From Candidatus Iainarchaeum sp. (GTDB lineage: Archaea > Iainarchaeota > Iainarchaeia > Iainarchaeales > GCA-2688035), in NCBI GenBank assembly GCA_017610175.1, contig JAFCCO010000004.1:1-64000 (forward strand): a DNA stretch of 64,000 nt. The letters are read 5' to 3'. A program made the position numbers and the translations under genes. Below, piece by piece: positions 48,291-57,601 of the stretch (positions are counted from its first letter, which is position 1; each line of letters begins with the position of its first letter). The notes beneath the pieces are model-generated. The model made no database searches and was not told where the DNA came from. It worked only from the letters and a program-made list of their open reading frames with translations.

Positions 48291-50480
48291 ATGAAAGACA
48301 AGATAATTTTTTTAGGAATAGCAATAATGCTGATTGCAGTGGGAGTTCGCGCCGCAGAACTGAGCGGAGACTTTTCGCTTGAAGCAAAATGCGGGGAGGT
48401 AACACCAACAATTTACGTGCTCTCAAATAACACATCAAGCACACAAACATATACAATCAGTGCAATCGGGGAAAACGCAGACTGGATTAATCTAAACGGA
48501 AAATGGATTGCATCCGACCCGCTTGAAATAACAATTAAAAAAAACTCATCCAAAGAACTTCACGCAATTATAAGCACTCAAGACTGTTACGTTGAGCCAG
48601 GCAAATACACACTCACTGTGAAAGTTGACGGGCAAGAAACTGAAATAGAAATTGAGGTTATAAGCACAAGCAAGCTTGAACTCGAGGTTTCACCGACAGA
48701 CGCAAGCATTACACAGTGCGAATCACAGGAGTTCACAGCAGAAGTTGAGAACACAGGCGAAACAGACGCATACGCAGAAATCTCTGTTTCAGGAATCCCA
48801 AGCGCATGGGTTTCAATCAGGGAACCTGAATTCCTGCTTGAGAAAGGCGCAAAAAGGGAATTTTTATTCACAGTTGAACCCGCATGCGACGCACAGGTAA
48901 TTCAGTACAAGTTCGACGTTGTTGCCGCAATAAGGAAAACATCGTTCAAGGCAACAGAGGAAATTGTAATTGACCTTGAGGACGCACAGAAAATTGCAAT
49001 AACTGCAACAGATTTTAAGGCATGCATTGACTCCGCAAAAAGCGGAACAATCGAGGTCAAAAACAACGGTTTGCTTGAGGACGAGCTTGCGCTCAGCATA
49101 ACAGGCGCAGGCTTTGCATCACTTGAGGAAACAAGCGTTTCACTTGAAGCAGGTGAAAGCGCATCAATTACAGTGAACTTTGAAGAGGGAGCTAACGCAG
49201 GCACTTACCCTGTAACTGTGAAAGCAAAGAGCACAAAGTTCAACAAAGAAAGCGCAGAAAACTTTGAGGTAGAGGTAAAGGACTGCTACAATGTTTCGGT
49301 TGGAAACGTTGCCTCAAGCTTTGACGGAGAAGCAGCATGCCTTGAGGAAAACCCAAAGTATGTTTTCACACTCGAAAACGACAGCGAAAATGAGATTACA
49401 GTAAAGGCAAGCATTAAAGGAATTGAAGCAACTGTTGAGCCCGCAGAAATCACAATCTCGGCAGGGCAGAAAGCCGTTGTAGGGGCAGAAATAGACCTTG
49501 CAGCAGAAACAGCAGGGGAAAAGGAATTCACCCTACTGCTTGAAAGCGACCACTTCACAGCAGAGGAAAAATTCACACTGAAAGTGGAGGACTGCTACGC
49601 AATCGAGGTTGACTATGGTGCATTGCTTGAGCCAATCGACAAGAACGCGGACTGCGCTCCGGAGCCAATCACAGTAACTGTGACGAACACAGGCTCAAAG
49701 CAGAACAGCGTTAAGGCGGAATTGACCGGCCCCAAGTGGGTTACAATGCAGCCAATTGCAGCCTCACTTGAGTCAGGCGAGGAAACAGGCTTCTTTGTGT
49801 ACATCACACCCCCCTACAATGTAAAGGAAGGAAAACACAGCGCCAAGCTGACTTTCCAGACAGAGGACTTTAAGGGCAGCCAGGAAATTGAAATAAACGT
49901 CTACGGGGGGCTTTACGCAGACCTTGGAAAGGCAAGCGTTTCAGCAAACAGTTCACTCGAAAACCTTCTCGAAGAGGTTGACAGGACAGTTGAAGTAAAG
50001 CTAAGCATTACAAACGACAGCAATGCATTGCTTAGGGTCGAGGACATTAACGTCCAGGGCTTCTATGCAGAGGACACATTCACCGAAGCAGTTCTGCAGC
50101 CGAATGAAACCGTTGAAACCACAGTAAAGCTTTACCTTGGAAAGGGCTGGGAGCTTGAAGAGTTTCCTGTAACTGTGCACTTCCTAACCAACAAGGGAAT
50201 TGTTGAACGGGAGATAACGGTTGACCTAAACCCCAAAGAGAAAGAGGAAGTTCAGATTGCCACAGTTGGCCTTTTCGGGCTTGCAAACGCAAGGAACGCA
50301 GTTCTTGTTGCAATAGTTGCAATAGTGATTGCCCTTGCAGTTGTGGCAGGACTAAGGCTCAGCAGGCCAAAGCCAAGCGCCACCCTTTCAAGCCTTGCAG
50401 ACCAAGTCCACGCAGAGCCTGGCAAAAAGCTTGAACAGATAGGGAAGAAAAAGGTCAGAAAAAGGGCAAAGAAGAAATAA
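48291..50480 (+). CDS. Largest surface protein, Cys-bearing Ig-like repeats
   Basis: The 729-residue protein has a signal peptide (FLGIAIMLIAVGVRAAEL), six to seven ~100-residue beta domains, a C-terminal membrane helix (NAVLVAIVAIVIALAVVAGL) and a basic end (KKKVRKRAKKK). The phrase D-C-Y recurs at domain joints (TQDCYVE, VKDCYNVSV, VEDCYAIEV), each time followed by another Cys in the next domain. The likely role is an S-layer-associated or adhesin-like rod. No catalytic motif. Confidence 0.72.
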   Translation: MKDKIIFLGIAIMLIAVGVRAAELSGDFSLEAKCGEVTPTIYVLSNNTSSTQTYTISAIGENADWINLNGKWIASDPLEITIKKNSSKELHAIISTQDCYVEPGKYTLTVKVDGQETEIEIEVISTSKLELEVSPTDASITQCESQEFTAEVENTGETDAYAEISVSGIPSAWVSIREPEFLLEKGAKREFLFTVEPACDAQVIQYKFDVVAAIRKTSFKATEEIVIDLEDAQKIAITATDFKACIDSAKSGTIEVKNNGLLEDELALSITGAGFASLEETSVSLEAGESASITVNFEEGANAGTYPVTVKAKSTKFNKESAENFEVEVKDCYNVSVGNVASSFDGEAACLEENPKYVFTLENDSENEITVKASIKGIEATVEPAEITISAGQKAVVGAEIDLAAETAGEKEFTLLLESDHFTAEEKFTLKVEDCYAIEVDYGALLEPIDKNADCAPEPITVTVTNTGSKQNSVKAELTGPKWVTMQPIAASLESGEETGFFVYITPPYNVKEGKHSAKLTFQTEDFKGSQEIEINVYGGLYADLGKASVSANSSLENLLEEVDRTVEVKLSITNDSNALLRVEDINVQGFYAEDTFTEAVLQPNETVETTVKLYLGKGWELEEFPVTVHFLTNKGIVEREITVDLNPKEKEEVQIATVGLFGLANARNAVLVAIVAIVIALAVVAGLRLSRPKPSATLSSLADQVHAEPGKKLEQIGKKKVRKRAKKK

Positions 50481-50504
50481 AAGAGCCCTTTTCAACTTCT
50501 TTTT

Positions 50505-51791
50505 TTACTTTGAAAGGCTGGCAAAAACCTTGTTGTCAAGCATTGCAACAGCTTCAATTAGAGAGTCTATTTGCTGCAGTGAAACTGTAATGCTTGCCTT
50601 GTGGCCTTTGTCCGCAGCAGCGCATTTGTCTGCAGCAGTTGCCTGACAAACACAAAAGCTTTGCTGCTCAGCACTAGTTCCAGTCCAGCTCAGCCCCGAC
50701 CATTCGTGAACCTTTGATGCCTTGAATGCATCATAGCCTATCGTGGCCTCAGCGGTTCCGCTGCAGCCTGCATTCTTGAACAGGAAAAGCTTTGAGGTTG
50801 CTTCGCCCTTAAGGTTTGTTATTTTGAGCTTGAATGTTTCCTTGTTGATTAAGGTTACCGAACCAGAGTTCTGAGCAGGCTTTGTTTCACTACTGGCTCC
50901 AATATACTGAACTTGCAGGTCTGAAACAGGCGCGCCCTCTTTTATTTCAAAAAAGACGCCAGTAAATTCAATACCCTGCTGTGGAGTGTACACAATCATA
51001 ACATACTGGCCAACTGGTTTACTATTAATCATACTAAGTGCTGCTGAAGTTAAAGGCCTTGAAACCGCGGTGCCTTTGTTGACTTTGGAGTCAGAAACAC
51101 CCAAATCATCTGTTAAGTTAAACTTGTCTGCATTAAGGGTAGCCATTGCACCTTCAAGAGTGCTTCCTACCGGAAAGGCGTTTTTTGAAATGCGAAAAAC
51201 GTACCCTGTGGGCAATTCTTCGTTTGCAGTGAATGAAACTGTTGCCTCTGCGGTTGAATTTTTAATAAACGGGGATGGTGAAATCGTTATGTTTGAAACA
51301 GGAGTTGAAGCTGACGGTGTTTCCCCCCTTAAGGTTGTTTTAACAAAGTCAGCATATTCTTGGTTAACCTTAATTGTAAAGTCCTTAATTTGGTTATCCT
51401 GTCCCCAATTATCAATACACGCAAATTTGATATTAATTTCTTTTCCACCACCAACATTAAAAGCAATCCATCCCGTATTGTCGCCATCAGTACAAGTAAA
51501 ACTTTGCTCTTGCCAATCACTAGCGCTCTTGAGAACCGAAGCCTTATAAGATAATTCATCACCGCTTTCACCAGTCCCCTTCATAGTAAATATTTTGTCT
51601 CCACTCCCAGTGTCTACAATATTAAGCCAATTTCCTTCACCAAAATCAAGGGTCATCTTTTCACTAAAAGAGACCTCGCTAGTGCTTATTGCGTCAAACG
51701 ACTTGTCATAATTAGCTGCAGCCAAAACAAAAACAGCTACCAAAATTAGACTGCAGATAAGAATTAATTTGCCCCAATTATTTTTCCTCAT
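50505..51791 (-). CDS. Secreted hypothetical protein
   Basis: The ATG at 51791 gives 428 residues with a signal peptide or signal anchor (WGKLILICSLILVAVFVLAAA). Two to three beta-type domains follow (FTCTDGDNTGWIAFNVGGGK; ATVSFTANEELPTGYVFRIS) and a Cys cluster near the end (SFCVCQATAADKC). No C-terminal anchor is seen, so it is released or held by its N-terminus. The N-terminal third is AT-richer than the rest. No family recognised. Confidence 0.65.
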   Translation of the reverse strand: MRKNNWGKLILICSLILVAVFVLAAANYDKSFDAISTSEVSFSEKMTLDFGEGNWLNIVDTGSGDKIFTMKGTGESGDELSYKASVLKSASDWQEQSFTCTDGDNTGWIAFNVGGGKEINIKFACIDNWGQDNQIKDFTIKVNQEYADFVKTTLRGETPSASTPVSNITISPSPFIKNSTAEATVSFTANEELPTGYVFRISKNAFPVGSTLEGAMATLNADKFNLTDDLGVSDSKVNKGTAVSRPLTSAALSMINSKPVGQYVMIVYTPQQGIEFTGVFFEIKEGAPVSDLQVQYIGASSETKPAQNSGSVTLINKETFKLKITNLKGEATSKLFLFKNAGCSGTAEATIGYDAFKASKVHEWSGLSWTGTSAEQQSFCVCQATAADKCAAADKGHKASITVSLQQIDSLIEAVAMLDNKVFASLSK

Positions 51792-51877
51792 AAAAGCACC
51801 TAACTTCAATAAATTAATCTCTTTAAGTTATATTAATACTTTCCTGCTTTTTAAAGGTTTTTATTGCGTTAAATTGG

Positions 51878-53623
51878 TTATTTGCCAAGTTCTTCCGCAA
51901 TTTTCTCGCTGATTCTTGCAAGTGCCTCAAGCACGGTTTTTAGTCCCACAGGAACATCAGGTGGGTCGGGGGACGCCTTTAGCTTGACATCGAGCTTTGT
52001 TGATGCATCAGTAAGCATTATGTTAACGGCTTCATTGCCCTTTTCATAGAACTTTGCACGCACATCTATGGTGTACGGACTCTCCGCAGTCTTCAATGCA
52101 ATATGGCCGCGGGGCATCTCCAAACCATCTGCCCTGTTAGGAGTCAAGCCGGAATTAAAATTTGGCCACAAAACGTAAACGTTCCCCTCAGAAGCTTCCT
52201 GCTCCGCCTTCCTAAAAGTATAGAAATCAATAATGTCGTCGTCCTTATTCCAGAGGGTCACACTGTATTGATACAAAAACTTTGACTTGGATCCGTCCTC
52301 AAAATAGAAGCCCTGCACATTGTAAAATTGAGCACAAACATTGAACACCGCCGGCCTTTCCTCAGAAGCTTCAGGAATCTCAACTTCCTCAAGAGTTGAT
52401 GAATCGCATGCAAACACAACCATAAAAGGAAGCCTTTGCTTTTCAGCCTCGGTTTCAAACTTTGCCTGAAGCGTTCCGGTGGGATAGGTCACAAAAACAA
52501 GGTATGCCTTGTTTGCCACAAGATCTGCTTTGTTAAAGGTCAGCATGGTCTGCCCCGCAACACCTGCCTTTAGGTCAAATTGAGCGGGCTGCATTTCAAA
52601 GGCAACATCTTTACCACCCTCAAATGATTTAACCGAAATGTGCTCCTTCAAAAGTGTGTGGTCAGAGGGAAGTGTAACTGTTACAGTTACTGCAACCTCG
52701 TCACCAAAAAGCTCTAGCATTTGTGGCTCGAGAACAAGAGTTGCCTCAATGCTTTTGCCTGCCTCAGTTACTGCCTCAACAATATCCGATTCTGCAAGGA
52801 CAACGTTGGATGCGTCAAATGCAGCAAGCCTGAAGAAGTAAGTCTTCCCCGCTTCAAGCTTGTCAACAATGAAAGATGTTGCCCCCTCGAATGCAACCCA
52901 TCTTTGGTTAGCAACCTTGGCATAGTCCCCTTCAAGATCAGCCCTGTTTTCGGAGTAGAAAACTCGCAGGAACTTAAGGTTTGCGTGTTCGTACTTTATC
53001 CAGCCAAGCTCTGCACTTGATTCGCCGGCAGTTGCGGCAAGACCTGCTATTTTTTCAATTGTGCCCGCTACCCTTGCCTGCTGTGTCGCCGCCGCAGCCG
53101 CCGCAGATTTTCTTTCCTGCTCTGCAATCTGCTGCAGTTCAGCTGCGGTTCTCTTTTGGGTTTGAATCACTTCACCCTCGGACTTAACCGCAGGATCCTC
53201 GGCGATGAGAATTGTTTTGGGATAGGACTCATCAATCTGGGTTCCGCTGGAATTGAACACGTCAATTTTGTAGAAATACTTGACCTGCACTGTTTTCACA
53301 TCATCCACGGTTACAGGCTTTCCAAGCCTTTGAGATGCAAGGCGCGCATAGGCCTCAAGATATGCCTGCCTGTCAACAGAGTCCTCAAAAGAAAGCTCCG
53401 CGGTTTTGCCAACCTCCTTAAACGAGCCGTCTACAAACAGGCCCTTTCTTGAAATTCCGTACTGCTTTGCGGCGTCACTGTAGGAATTCCATTTTAACGA
53501 AACCTTTCCTGCAGTGTAGGATAACTGGAATGATTCCAAAAATTTTTCCCTGGGCGTTTGTTCTGCAAAAGCAAGCGAAGAAAAAAGCAGAAGAAGCGCT
53601 GCAATGAGAATTGCTTTACGCAC
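51878..53623 (-). CDS. Secreted protein with coiled coil and Fn3-like domains
   Basis: The GTG at 53623 has GGAGGT eight bases upstream and overlaps the previous stop. The 581-residue product has a signal peptide (ILIAALLLLFSSLAFA), a fibronectin-III-like domain, an Ala-rich coiled coil (ELQQIAEQERKSAAAAAAT), a second Fn3 domain (GKTYFFRLAAFDASN) and further beta domains. The end (LEALARISEKIAEELGK) is a helix. It likely works with the two neighbouring surface proteins. Confidence 0.68.
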   Translation of the reverse strand: MRKAILIAALLLLFSSLAFAEQTPREKFLESFQLSYTAGKVSLKWNSYSDAAKQYGISRKGLFVDGSFKEVGKTAELSFEDSVDRQAYLEAYARLASQRLGKPVTVDDVKTVQVKYFYKIDVFNSSGTQIDESYPKTILIAEDPAVKSEGEVIQTQKRTAAELQQIAEQERKSAAAAAATQQARVAGTIEKIAGLAATAGESSAELGWIKYEHANLKFLRVFYSENRADLEGDYAKVANQRWVAFEGATSFIVDKLEAGKTYFFRLAAFDASNVVLAESDIVEAVTEAGKSIEATLVLEPQMLELFGDEVAVTVTVTLPSDHTLLKEHISVKSFEGGKDVAFEMQPAQFDLKAGVAGQTMLTFNKADLVANKAYLVFVTYPTGTLQAKFETEAEKQRLPFMVVFACDSSTLEEVEIPEASEERPAVFNVCAQFYNVQGFYFEDGSKSKFLYQYSVTLWNKDDDIIDFYTFRKAEQEASEGNVYVLWPNFNSGLTPNRADGLEMPRGHIALKTAESPYTIDVRAKFYEKGNEAVNIMLTDASTKLDVKLKASPDPPDVPVGLKTVLEALARISEKIAEELGK

Positions 53624-54218
53624 CGCAACCGACCTCCGTTTCCTCAACCAAAACTATTCCTGAAAAGTAGGCGTTGGCCATACTCTGCTTTTCAACCCTA
53701 ATGCTTGGAACAAAAAACAGCTCGTTTGCCTCGGGGTAAAGTGAGCGGTATTCGTTAATAGACTCTGACAAATCAATTGCGATGGCGTAAGCTTCGCCCA
53801 TTGCAGTAACCGTTTCGTTCATCTTGGGCAGCAAAACACAGGTATCCCCATCCTCAAAGTTATCTGAAACCGAGAGCTCGGACGCTATTTCACCAAGCCC
53901 CCTTGACTTAAGCTCAAGTCTGATTTTTGAGTTAAGAATTTCGATGAGTAGGAGAGCTGCTTTGGAGTCAACGCTTTCTGGAAAGGCCTCAATTCGCTCG
54001 GCTTCAGAGGCAAGCTCGGACTTGAATGAAAAAAGCTGCGCCTTTTCAGCTGTTGAAAGGTCCTCAATGTCAACATTTTCTTCAGCCGCAAGTGTGCGAA
54101 TATTCAGGACCTCTTGTTCAAAGGAAAACTCTTCTCCCGCCGCAAAAAGCAAAAGTACTGCGCCAACTATGAAAATAGCTGCAATACCCAATCCGGCACT
54201 AGCTAATTTTGAAACCAA
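53616..54218 (-). CDS. Signal-anchored hypothetical surface protein
   Basis: A TTG start with GGAGGA upstream gives 200 residues: one N-terminal membrane segment (GIAAIFIVGAVLLLFAAG), then an acidic, mostly helical outside region with two Cys (DTCVLLP, EVGCGA). It precedes and overlaps the Fn3-like gene by eight bases, so the two are probably made together. Confidence 0.6.
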   Translation of the reverse strand: MVSKLASAGLGIAAIFIVGAVLLLFAAGEEFSFEQEVLNIRTLAAEENVDIEDLSTAEKAQLFSFKSELASEAERIEAFPESVDSKAALLLIEILNSKIRLELKSRGLGEIASELSVSDNFEDGDTCVLLPKMNETVTAMGEAYAIAIDLSESINEYRSLYPEANELFFVPSIRVEKQSMANAYFSGIVLVEETEVGCGA

Positions 54219-54311
54219 AAAAATCCTCCTTTCAGCTGATAAAATAAGGGTTTGGCAATTATTAATCTTTCCGCTTTTAAAGAATTTCCGTTCACATAAG
54301 TACTGATTTTA

Positions 54312-55241
54312 ATGGCTGAAAGCAGTATTAATTTGGCAATAATTGGCTCAGGCCCCGCAGGGATTACCGCAGGAATTTACGCCGCAAGAAAAAACCTTAG
54401 CGTGCGGGTTTTTGAGAGCGCTGCTTTGGGTGGACAGACATCGCTTGCAATCTTTGTGGAAAACTATCCCGGAACAAAGAGAATTCGCGGCTCTGAATTA
54501 ATGGACCAATGGGCAGAGCACTTGAAAGAGTTTGGGGTGGAAGTAGAGGAAGCAAACGGGATTAAAAGCGTTAAGAAGATTAACGGCGGATTTGAGCTTG
54601 TTACAGATGAAAAGGAAACCGTTAATGCAAAGGCCGTGCTGGTTGTAACCGGAACAGAAAACAAGAAGCTTGGAATTCCCGGCGAAAAAGAGCTTTACGG
54701 AAAAGGAATTTCATACTGTGCCAACTGCGACGGCCCCGTTTACAAGGGAAAGAAGGTTGCAGTAATTGGCGGGGGAAATTCGGGAGTGACAAACGGGCTG
54801 TTCATAGAAGAAATTGCGGCAGAAACAATGCTTATTGAATTTATGCCGGAACTAAACTGCGATGAAGTTTATTTGCCAAAGCTTGAGAAAAGCAAGATTA
54901 GGGTTTTGAAGAACACGCAGGCGCTTGAAGTTAAGGGAGAAGAGCGAGTGCAGGCACTAAAAGTAAAGGACAGGGCAACAGGGAAGGAAAGCGAGATTGC
55001 CGTTGATGGAATTTTTATCTACGTTGGGTTAGAGCCGAGGAACAGGCTTGCAAAAGAGCTTGGATGCAAGCTGGACAAGTGGGGCTTCATTGAAACAAGT
55101 GTGGAGCAGGCAAGTTCTGTAAAGGGCGTGTTTGCGGCAGGAGACATTGTTTCAGGCACTTTGGCTCAGACAGTGTGGGCGGCGGCAAGCGGTGCAAGGG
55201 CGGCTCTTGCAGCCTACGACTTCATAAAACAAGGCAAGTAG
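54312..55241 (+). CDS. trxB: Thioredoxin reductase
   Basis: The 309-residue flavoprotein has GSGPAGITAGIYAARKN, the redox motif Y-C-A-N-C-D (in GISYCANCDGPVYKGKK), a second dinucleotide site IGGGNSGVTNG and GVFAAGDI. It passes NAD(P)H electrons to thioredoxin. The cell thus has two routes to thioredoxin, this one and the ferredoxin route at 14655. The second site lacks the usual GxGxxA/HRRxxxR pattern for NADPH, so donor preference is unclear. Confidence 0.9.
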   Translation: MAESSINLAIIGSGPAGITAGIYAARKNLSVRVFESAALGGQTSLAIFVENYPGTKRIRGSELMDQWAEHLKEFGVEVEEANGIKSVKKINGGFELVTDEKETVNAKAVLVVTGTENKKLGIPGEKELYGKGISYCANCDGPVYKGKKVAVIGGGNSGVTNGLFIEEIAAETMLIEFMPELNCDEVYLPKLEKSKIRVLKNTQALEVKGEERVQALKVKDRATGKESEIAVDGIFIYVGLEPRNRLAKELGCKLDKWGFIETSVEQASSVKGVFAAGDIVSGTLAQTVWAAASGARAALAAYDFIKQGK

Positions 55242-55250
55242 AAAGCCTTT

Positions 55251-55272
55251 TATATAATATGTTATATAACAT
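55251..55272 (+). promoter_or_regulatory. Promoter and palindrome of the ribbon-helix-helix gene
   Basis: ATGTTATATAACAT (55259-55272) is a perfect 14-base palindrome. TATATAA occurs at 55251-55257 and again at 55263-55269, twelve bases apart. The palindrome touches the first ATG (55271), typical of a self-repressing ribbon-helix-helix operator. Confidence 0.6.
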
Positions 55273-55528
55273 GTTGCATATGAAGCACTATTCTTTGGTG
55301 ATTGAGCCCAGGCTTATCAAAGAAGTTGATGCATTGATTAAAAAACATGGACTCTACAGCAGCAGAAGCGACTTCATAAGGGACGCAATAAGACAGCGCT
55401 TAATTGAAATTAAGCAAATTATGGGCGAACAGCAGGAAGAAGATGAAAAATTATCCGCAAAGGAAAGGAAAGAGCAGGAAATGCTCGAGAAGGCAATAGA
55501 CGAATTCAAGTACCGCGGTGTCTACTAA
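55271..55528 (+). CDS. CopG-type ribbon-helix-helix regulator
   Basis: The 85-residue product (or 82 from ATG 55280) starts MLHMKHYSLVIEPRLIKEVD, then GLYSSRSDFIRDAIRQRLIEI, the standard ribbon-helix-helix fold, and a charged helical tail (EEDEKLSAKERKEQEMLEKA). No toxin gene is adjacent and there is no C-terminal nickel-binding (ACT) domain as in NikR. Probably autoregulated. Confidence 0.8.
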   Translation: MLHMKHYSLVIEPRLIKEVDALIKKHGLYSSRSDFIRDAIRQRLIEIKQIMGEQQEEDEKLSAKERKEQEMLEKAIDEFKYRGVY

Positions 55529-55577
55529 CTAATTAAGCTTTTTAATGCTTTGAGACCCATTAATAGCGGGTCGGGAT

Positions 55578-56405
55578 ATGGCATTTTCAGGAAAAAAAGA
55601 CAAACACACAGTCCTAATTCTATCCGAACAGGAATCAAGGGATTCTGGAATTGAGCTCAACAAAGAGTACGAGCTGGTTAATGCAAAAAAGGGAATCTGG
55701 CTCATGGTTGAAACAGGCAATGCAAAGGAAACGCAGCCAAAGCCGGCTGAGGAAAAGCCTGTTGAAAAGGAAGAGCAGAAAGCCAAACCAAAAAAGAGCC
55801 CTCGCGAAGTTGAACTTGAGGCAAAGATTGTCGAAATGATTGACTCACTCCCCTTGGGTGAGCGGGTTGAGGGAAAATTCGAGGAAAAGCTCAGCGAAGA
55901 GGAAAAGCCCGTTTTTGAAGCAATGATTAAAGAGAGCCAAGTGGTGGCATTCAGGTTAAGCAACAAATACAAGAAAGCGGTTTACAAGCTTGCGGCCGAG
56001 AAAGCCGGGGCTGCGAAGGATTCAGGAGTGAAGGACGCTGAGAGAACAGGAGCCCCTGAAAAAAAGATTGAGGAATACTCTCTTGAAAAAGACGGAATCA
56101 TGGTAATCAAAAACGAGCAGAGGGCAAAAAGCATTTCAGCGCGGCTCAGCAAAGAGATTAAAGAGGGAAAAATTAAGGGAATTCGCGGATTTGACGGCGT
56201 GTTCTATGTGGTGGAGGAGGAGCTCTACAAAAAATACAGGGAGCTCGCACTTAAGGAACTAAGGGTGAAGGAAAAACTTGCGCTCAACGACATTGCGCAA
56301 AAAATAGGGGTCTCAAAGACTCTTGCAAGAATAGTTTGTGAATTTTTAAAGGACGAAGGCGAGATAATTGAAAAAAGCAAAGAAACCTACCAGTTCATCA
56401 GCTGA
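55578..56405 (+). CDS. Winged-helix protein of unknown role
   Basis: The 275-residue protein has an N-terminal beta-type domain (HTVLILSEQESRDSGIELNKEYELVNAKKGIWLMVE), a Lys/Glu linker, a middle helical part (EEEKPVFEAMIKESQVVAFRLSNKY) and a C-terminal winged helix (LALNDIAQKIGVSKTLARIVCEFLKDEGEIIE). Likely DNA- or RNA-binding. No family I can name. It leads a three-gene run. Confidence 0.65.
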   Translation: MAFSGKKDKHTVLILSEQESRDSGIELNKEYELVNAKKGIWLMVETGNAKETQPKPAEEKPVEKEEQKAKPKKSPREVELEAKIVEMIDSLPLGERVEGKFEEKLSEEEKPVFEAMIKESQVVAFRLSNKYKKAVYKLAAEKAGAAKDSGVKDAERTGAPEKKIEEYSLEKDGIMVIKNEQRAKSISARLSKEIKEGKIKGIRGFDGVFYVVEEELYKKYRELALKELRVKEKLALNDIAQKIGVSKTLARIVCEFLKDEGEIIEKSKETYQFIS

Positions 56406-56817
56406 AAAGAAAGAGTGGAAACGCACATTGATTCCGCTTGTTTCGGGAAAAGAAAATGACGACTATTTTATCAGGCGCGCAGGCGAGGGCGCGGATGAGC
56501 TTGTGCTGCTTCTGGTTGTTGACACTGCCGCAATGCCTGGCGGGTTTGGGTTTGCCGCATCAGAGATAGGGCACGGCAACGCATTAATGGAGGAAATTAA
56601 GGAAACCGCAAAAAAGCATGTGCGCGAATGCAAGGACATCGTTGAGTGGGGGGACACCGAATCAAAAATAACCCACCTGATTCAGTTAAAAGAAATTAAG
56701 CGCGTCTTCCTTATAAAGCAGGACAACGAATTTTTTAAAAATCTTGTAAAGGCGATTGGTAAAAATACAAATGCAGAGGTTGAATTGGTTGAGCTGGAGG
56801 AAATGAAAGATGAGTGA
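56368..56817 (+). CDS. Hypothetical protein, 149 residues
   Basis: A TTG start overlaps the previous gene by 38 bases. The product has a basic lead and an alpha/beta pattern (LVLLLVVDTAAMPGGFGFAASEIGHGNALMEEI; EIKRVFLIKQDNEFF) that recalls a nucleotide-binding, stress-protein-like fold, but no firm motif. Its stop overlaps the next start by eight bases. Confidence 0.6.
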   Translation: MKKAKKPTSSSAEKKEWKRTLIPLVSGKENDDYFIRRAGEGADELVLLLVVDTAAMPGGFGFAASEIGHGNALMEEIKETAKKHVRECKDIVEWGDTESKITHLIQLKEIKRVFLIKQDNEFFKNLVKAIGKNTNAEVELVELEEMKDE

Positions 56818-57601
56818 CCTGCTTGAAGTTGCAAAGAAAGCCGCAAGGGCGGGCGGAAAGGTTGCAATGAAATATTTTGGGACAGATGTTGAATTTGAAA
56901 CAAAGGAAGACAAAACATTTGTGAGTGTTGCAGACCGCGAGTCAGAGGAAGAAATCAGAAAAATTGTTAGCGCCAAGTTTCCAAAACACGAAATCAAGGG
57001 AGAGGAAGGCAGTGAAACAGGGAAAAGCAACATTGTGTGGCACGTTGACCCGATTGACGGCACAAGCAACTTCAAAAACAACATCCCCCTAAGTGCAGTT
57101 TCAATCGGGATTGAAAAGGACGGGGAGTTTATAGTGGGAGTTGTTTACCACCCCCACGTTGACGAACTGTATCACGCTGAAAAGGGAAAGGGGGCTTTTC
57201 TGAACGGAAAGCCAATCAAAGTAAATTCATTCACCCCGAACGAAGGGATTATTGTAATCGATTCATCCTTTCGGGGGGACAGAGTTCCAAGAAAGTACAA
57301 GGCCTTTGGGGGGATATTGAAAAGATGCTCGCGCTACAGGATGATTGGCTGCGCATCGCTTCAGCTCTGCTGGCTTGCGCGCGGAAACTTTGTTTCATCA
57401 CTCTCTGACGCCATCCACTCCTTCGACTTTGCGGCAGGAGCGGTTATTGTAAGGGAAGCGGGCGGCATTGTAACCGACACGCTTGGAAACGAATTGAGCG
57501 CAGACTCAAAAGCAATTGTTGCATCAAACAATAAAGAGAACCACAAAATGGTTGTGGACGTTACAAAACAGTTTTACAAGGGGTACAAGGGAATTGATTA
57601 A
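56810..57601 (+). CDS. Inositol monophosphatase / FBPase family enzyme
   Basis: The 263-residue protein has the Mg-dependent phosphatase motifs: GEEGSE with the first Glu ligand, WHVDPIDGTSNFKNNIP, and HSFDFAAGAVIVREAGG. Archaeal members hydrolyse inositol-1-phosphate and often fructose-1,6-bisphosphate as well. The usual WDxAAG reads FDFAAG. Confidence 0.88.
   Translation: MSDLLEVAKKAARAGGKVAMKYFGTDVEFETKEDKTFVSVADRESEEEIRKIVSAKFPKHEIKGEEGSETGKSNIVWHVDPIDGTSNFKNNIPLSAVSIGIEKDGEFIVGVVYHPHVDELYHAEKGKGAFLNGKPIKVNSFTPNEGIIVIDSSFRGDRVPRKYKAFGGILKRCSRYRMIGCASLQLCWLARGNFVSSLSDAIHSFDFAAGAVIVREAGGIVTDTLGNELSADSKAIVASNNKENHKMVVDVTKQFYKGYKGID

Noticed and set aside
56686..57084. Minus-strand frames over the 56368 and 56810 genes
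   Set aside because: They oppose a clear inositol-phosphatase motif set and lack any domain.
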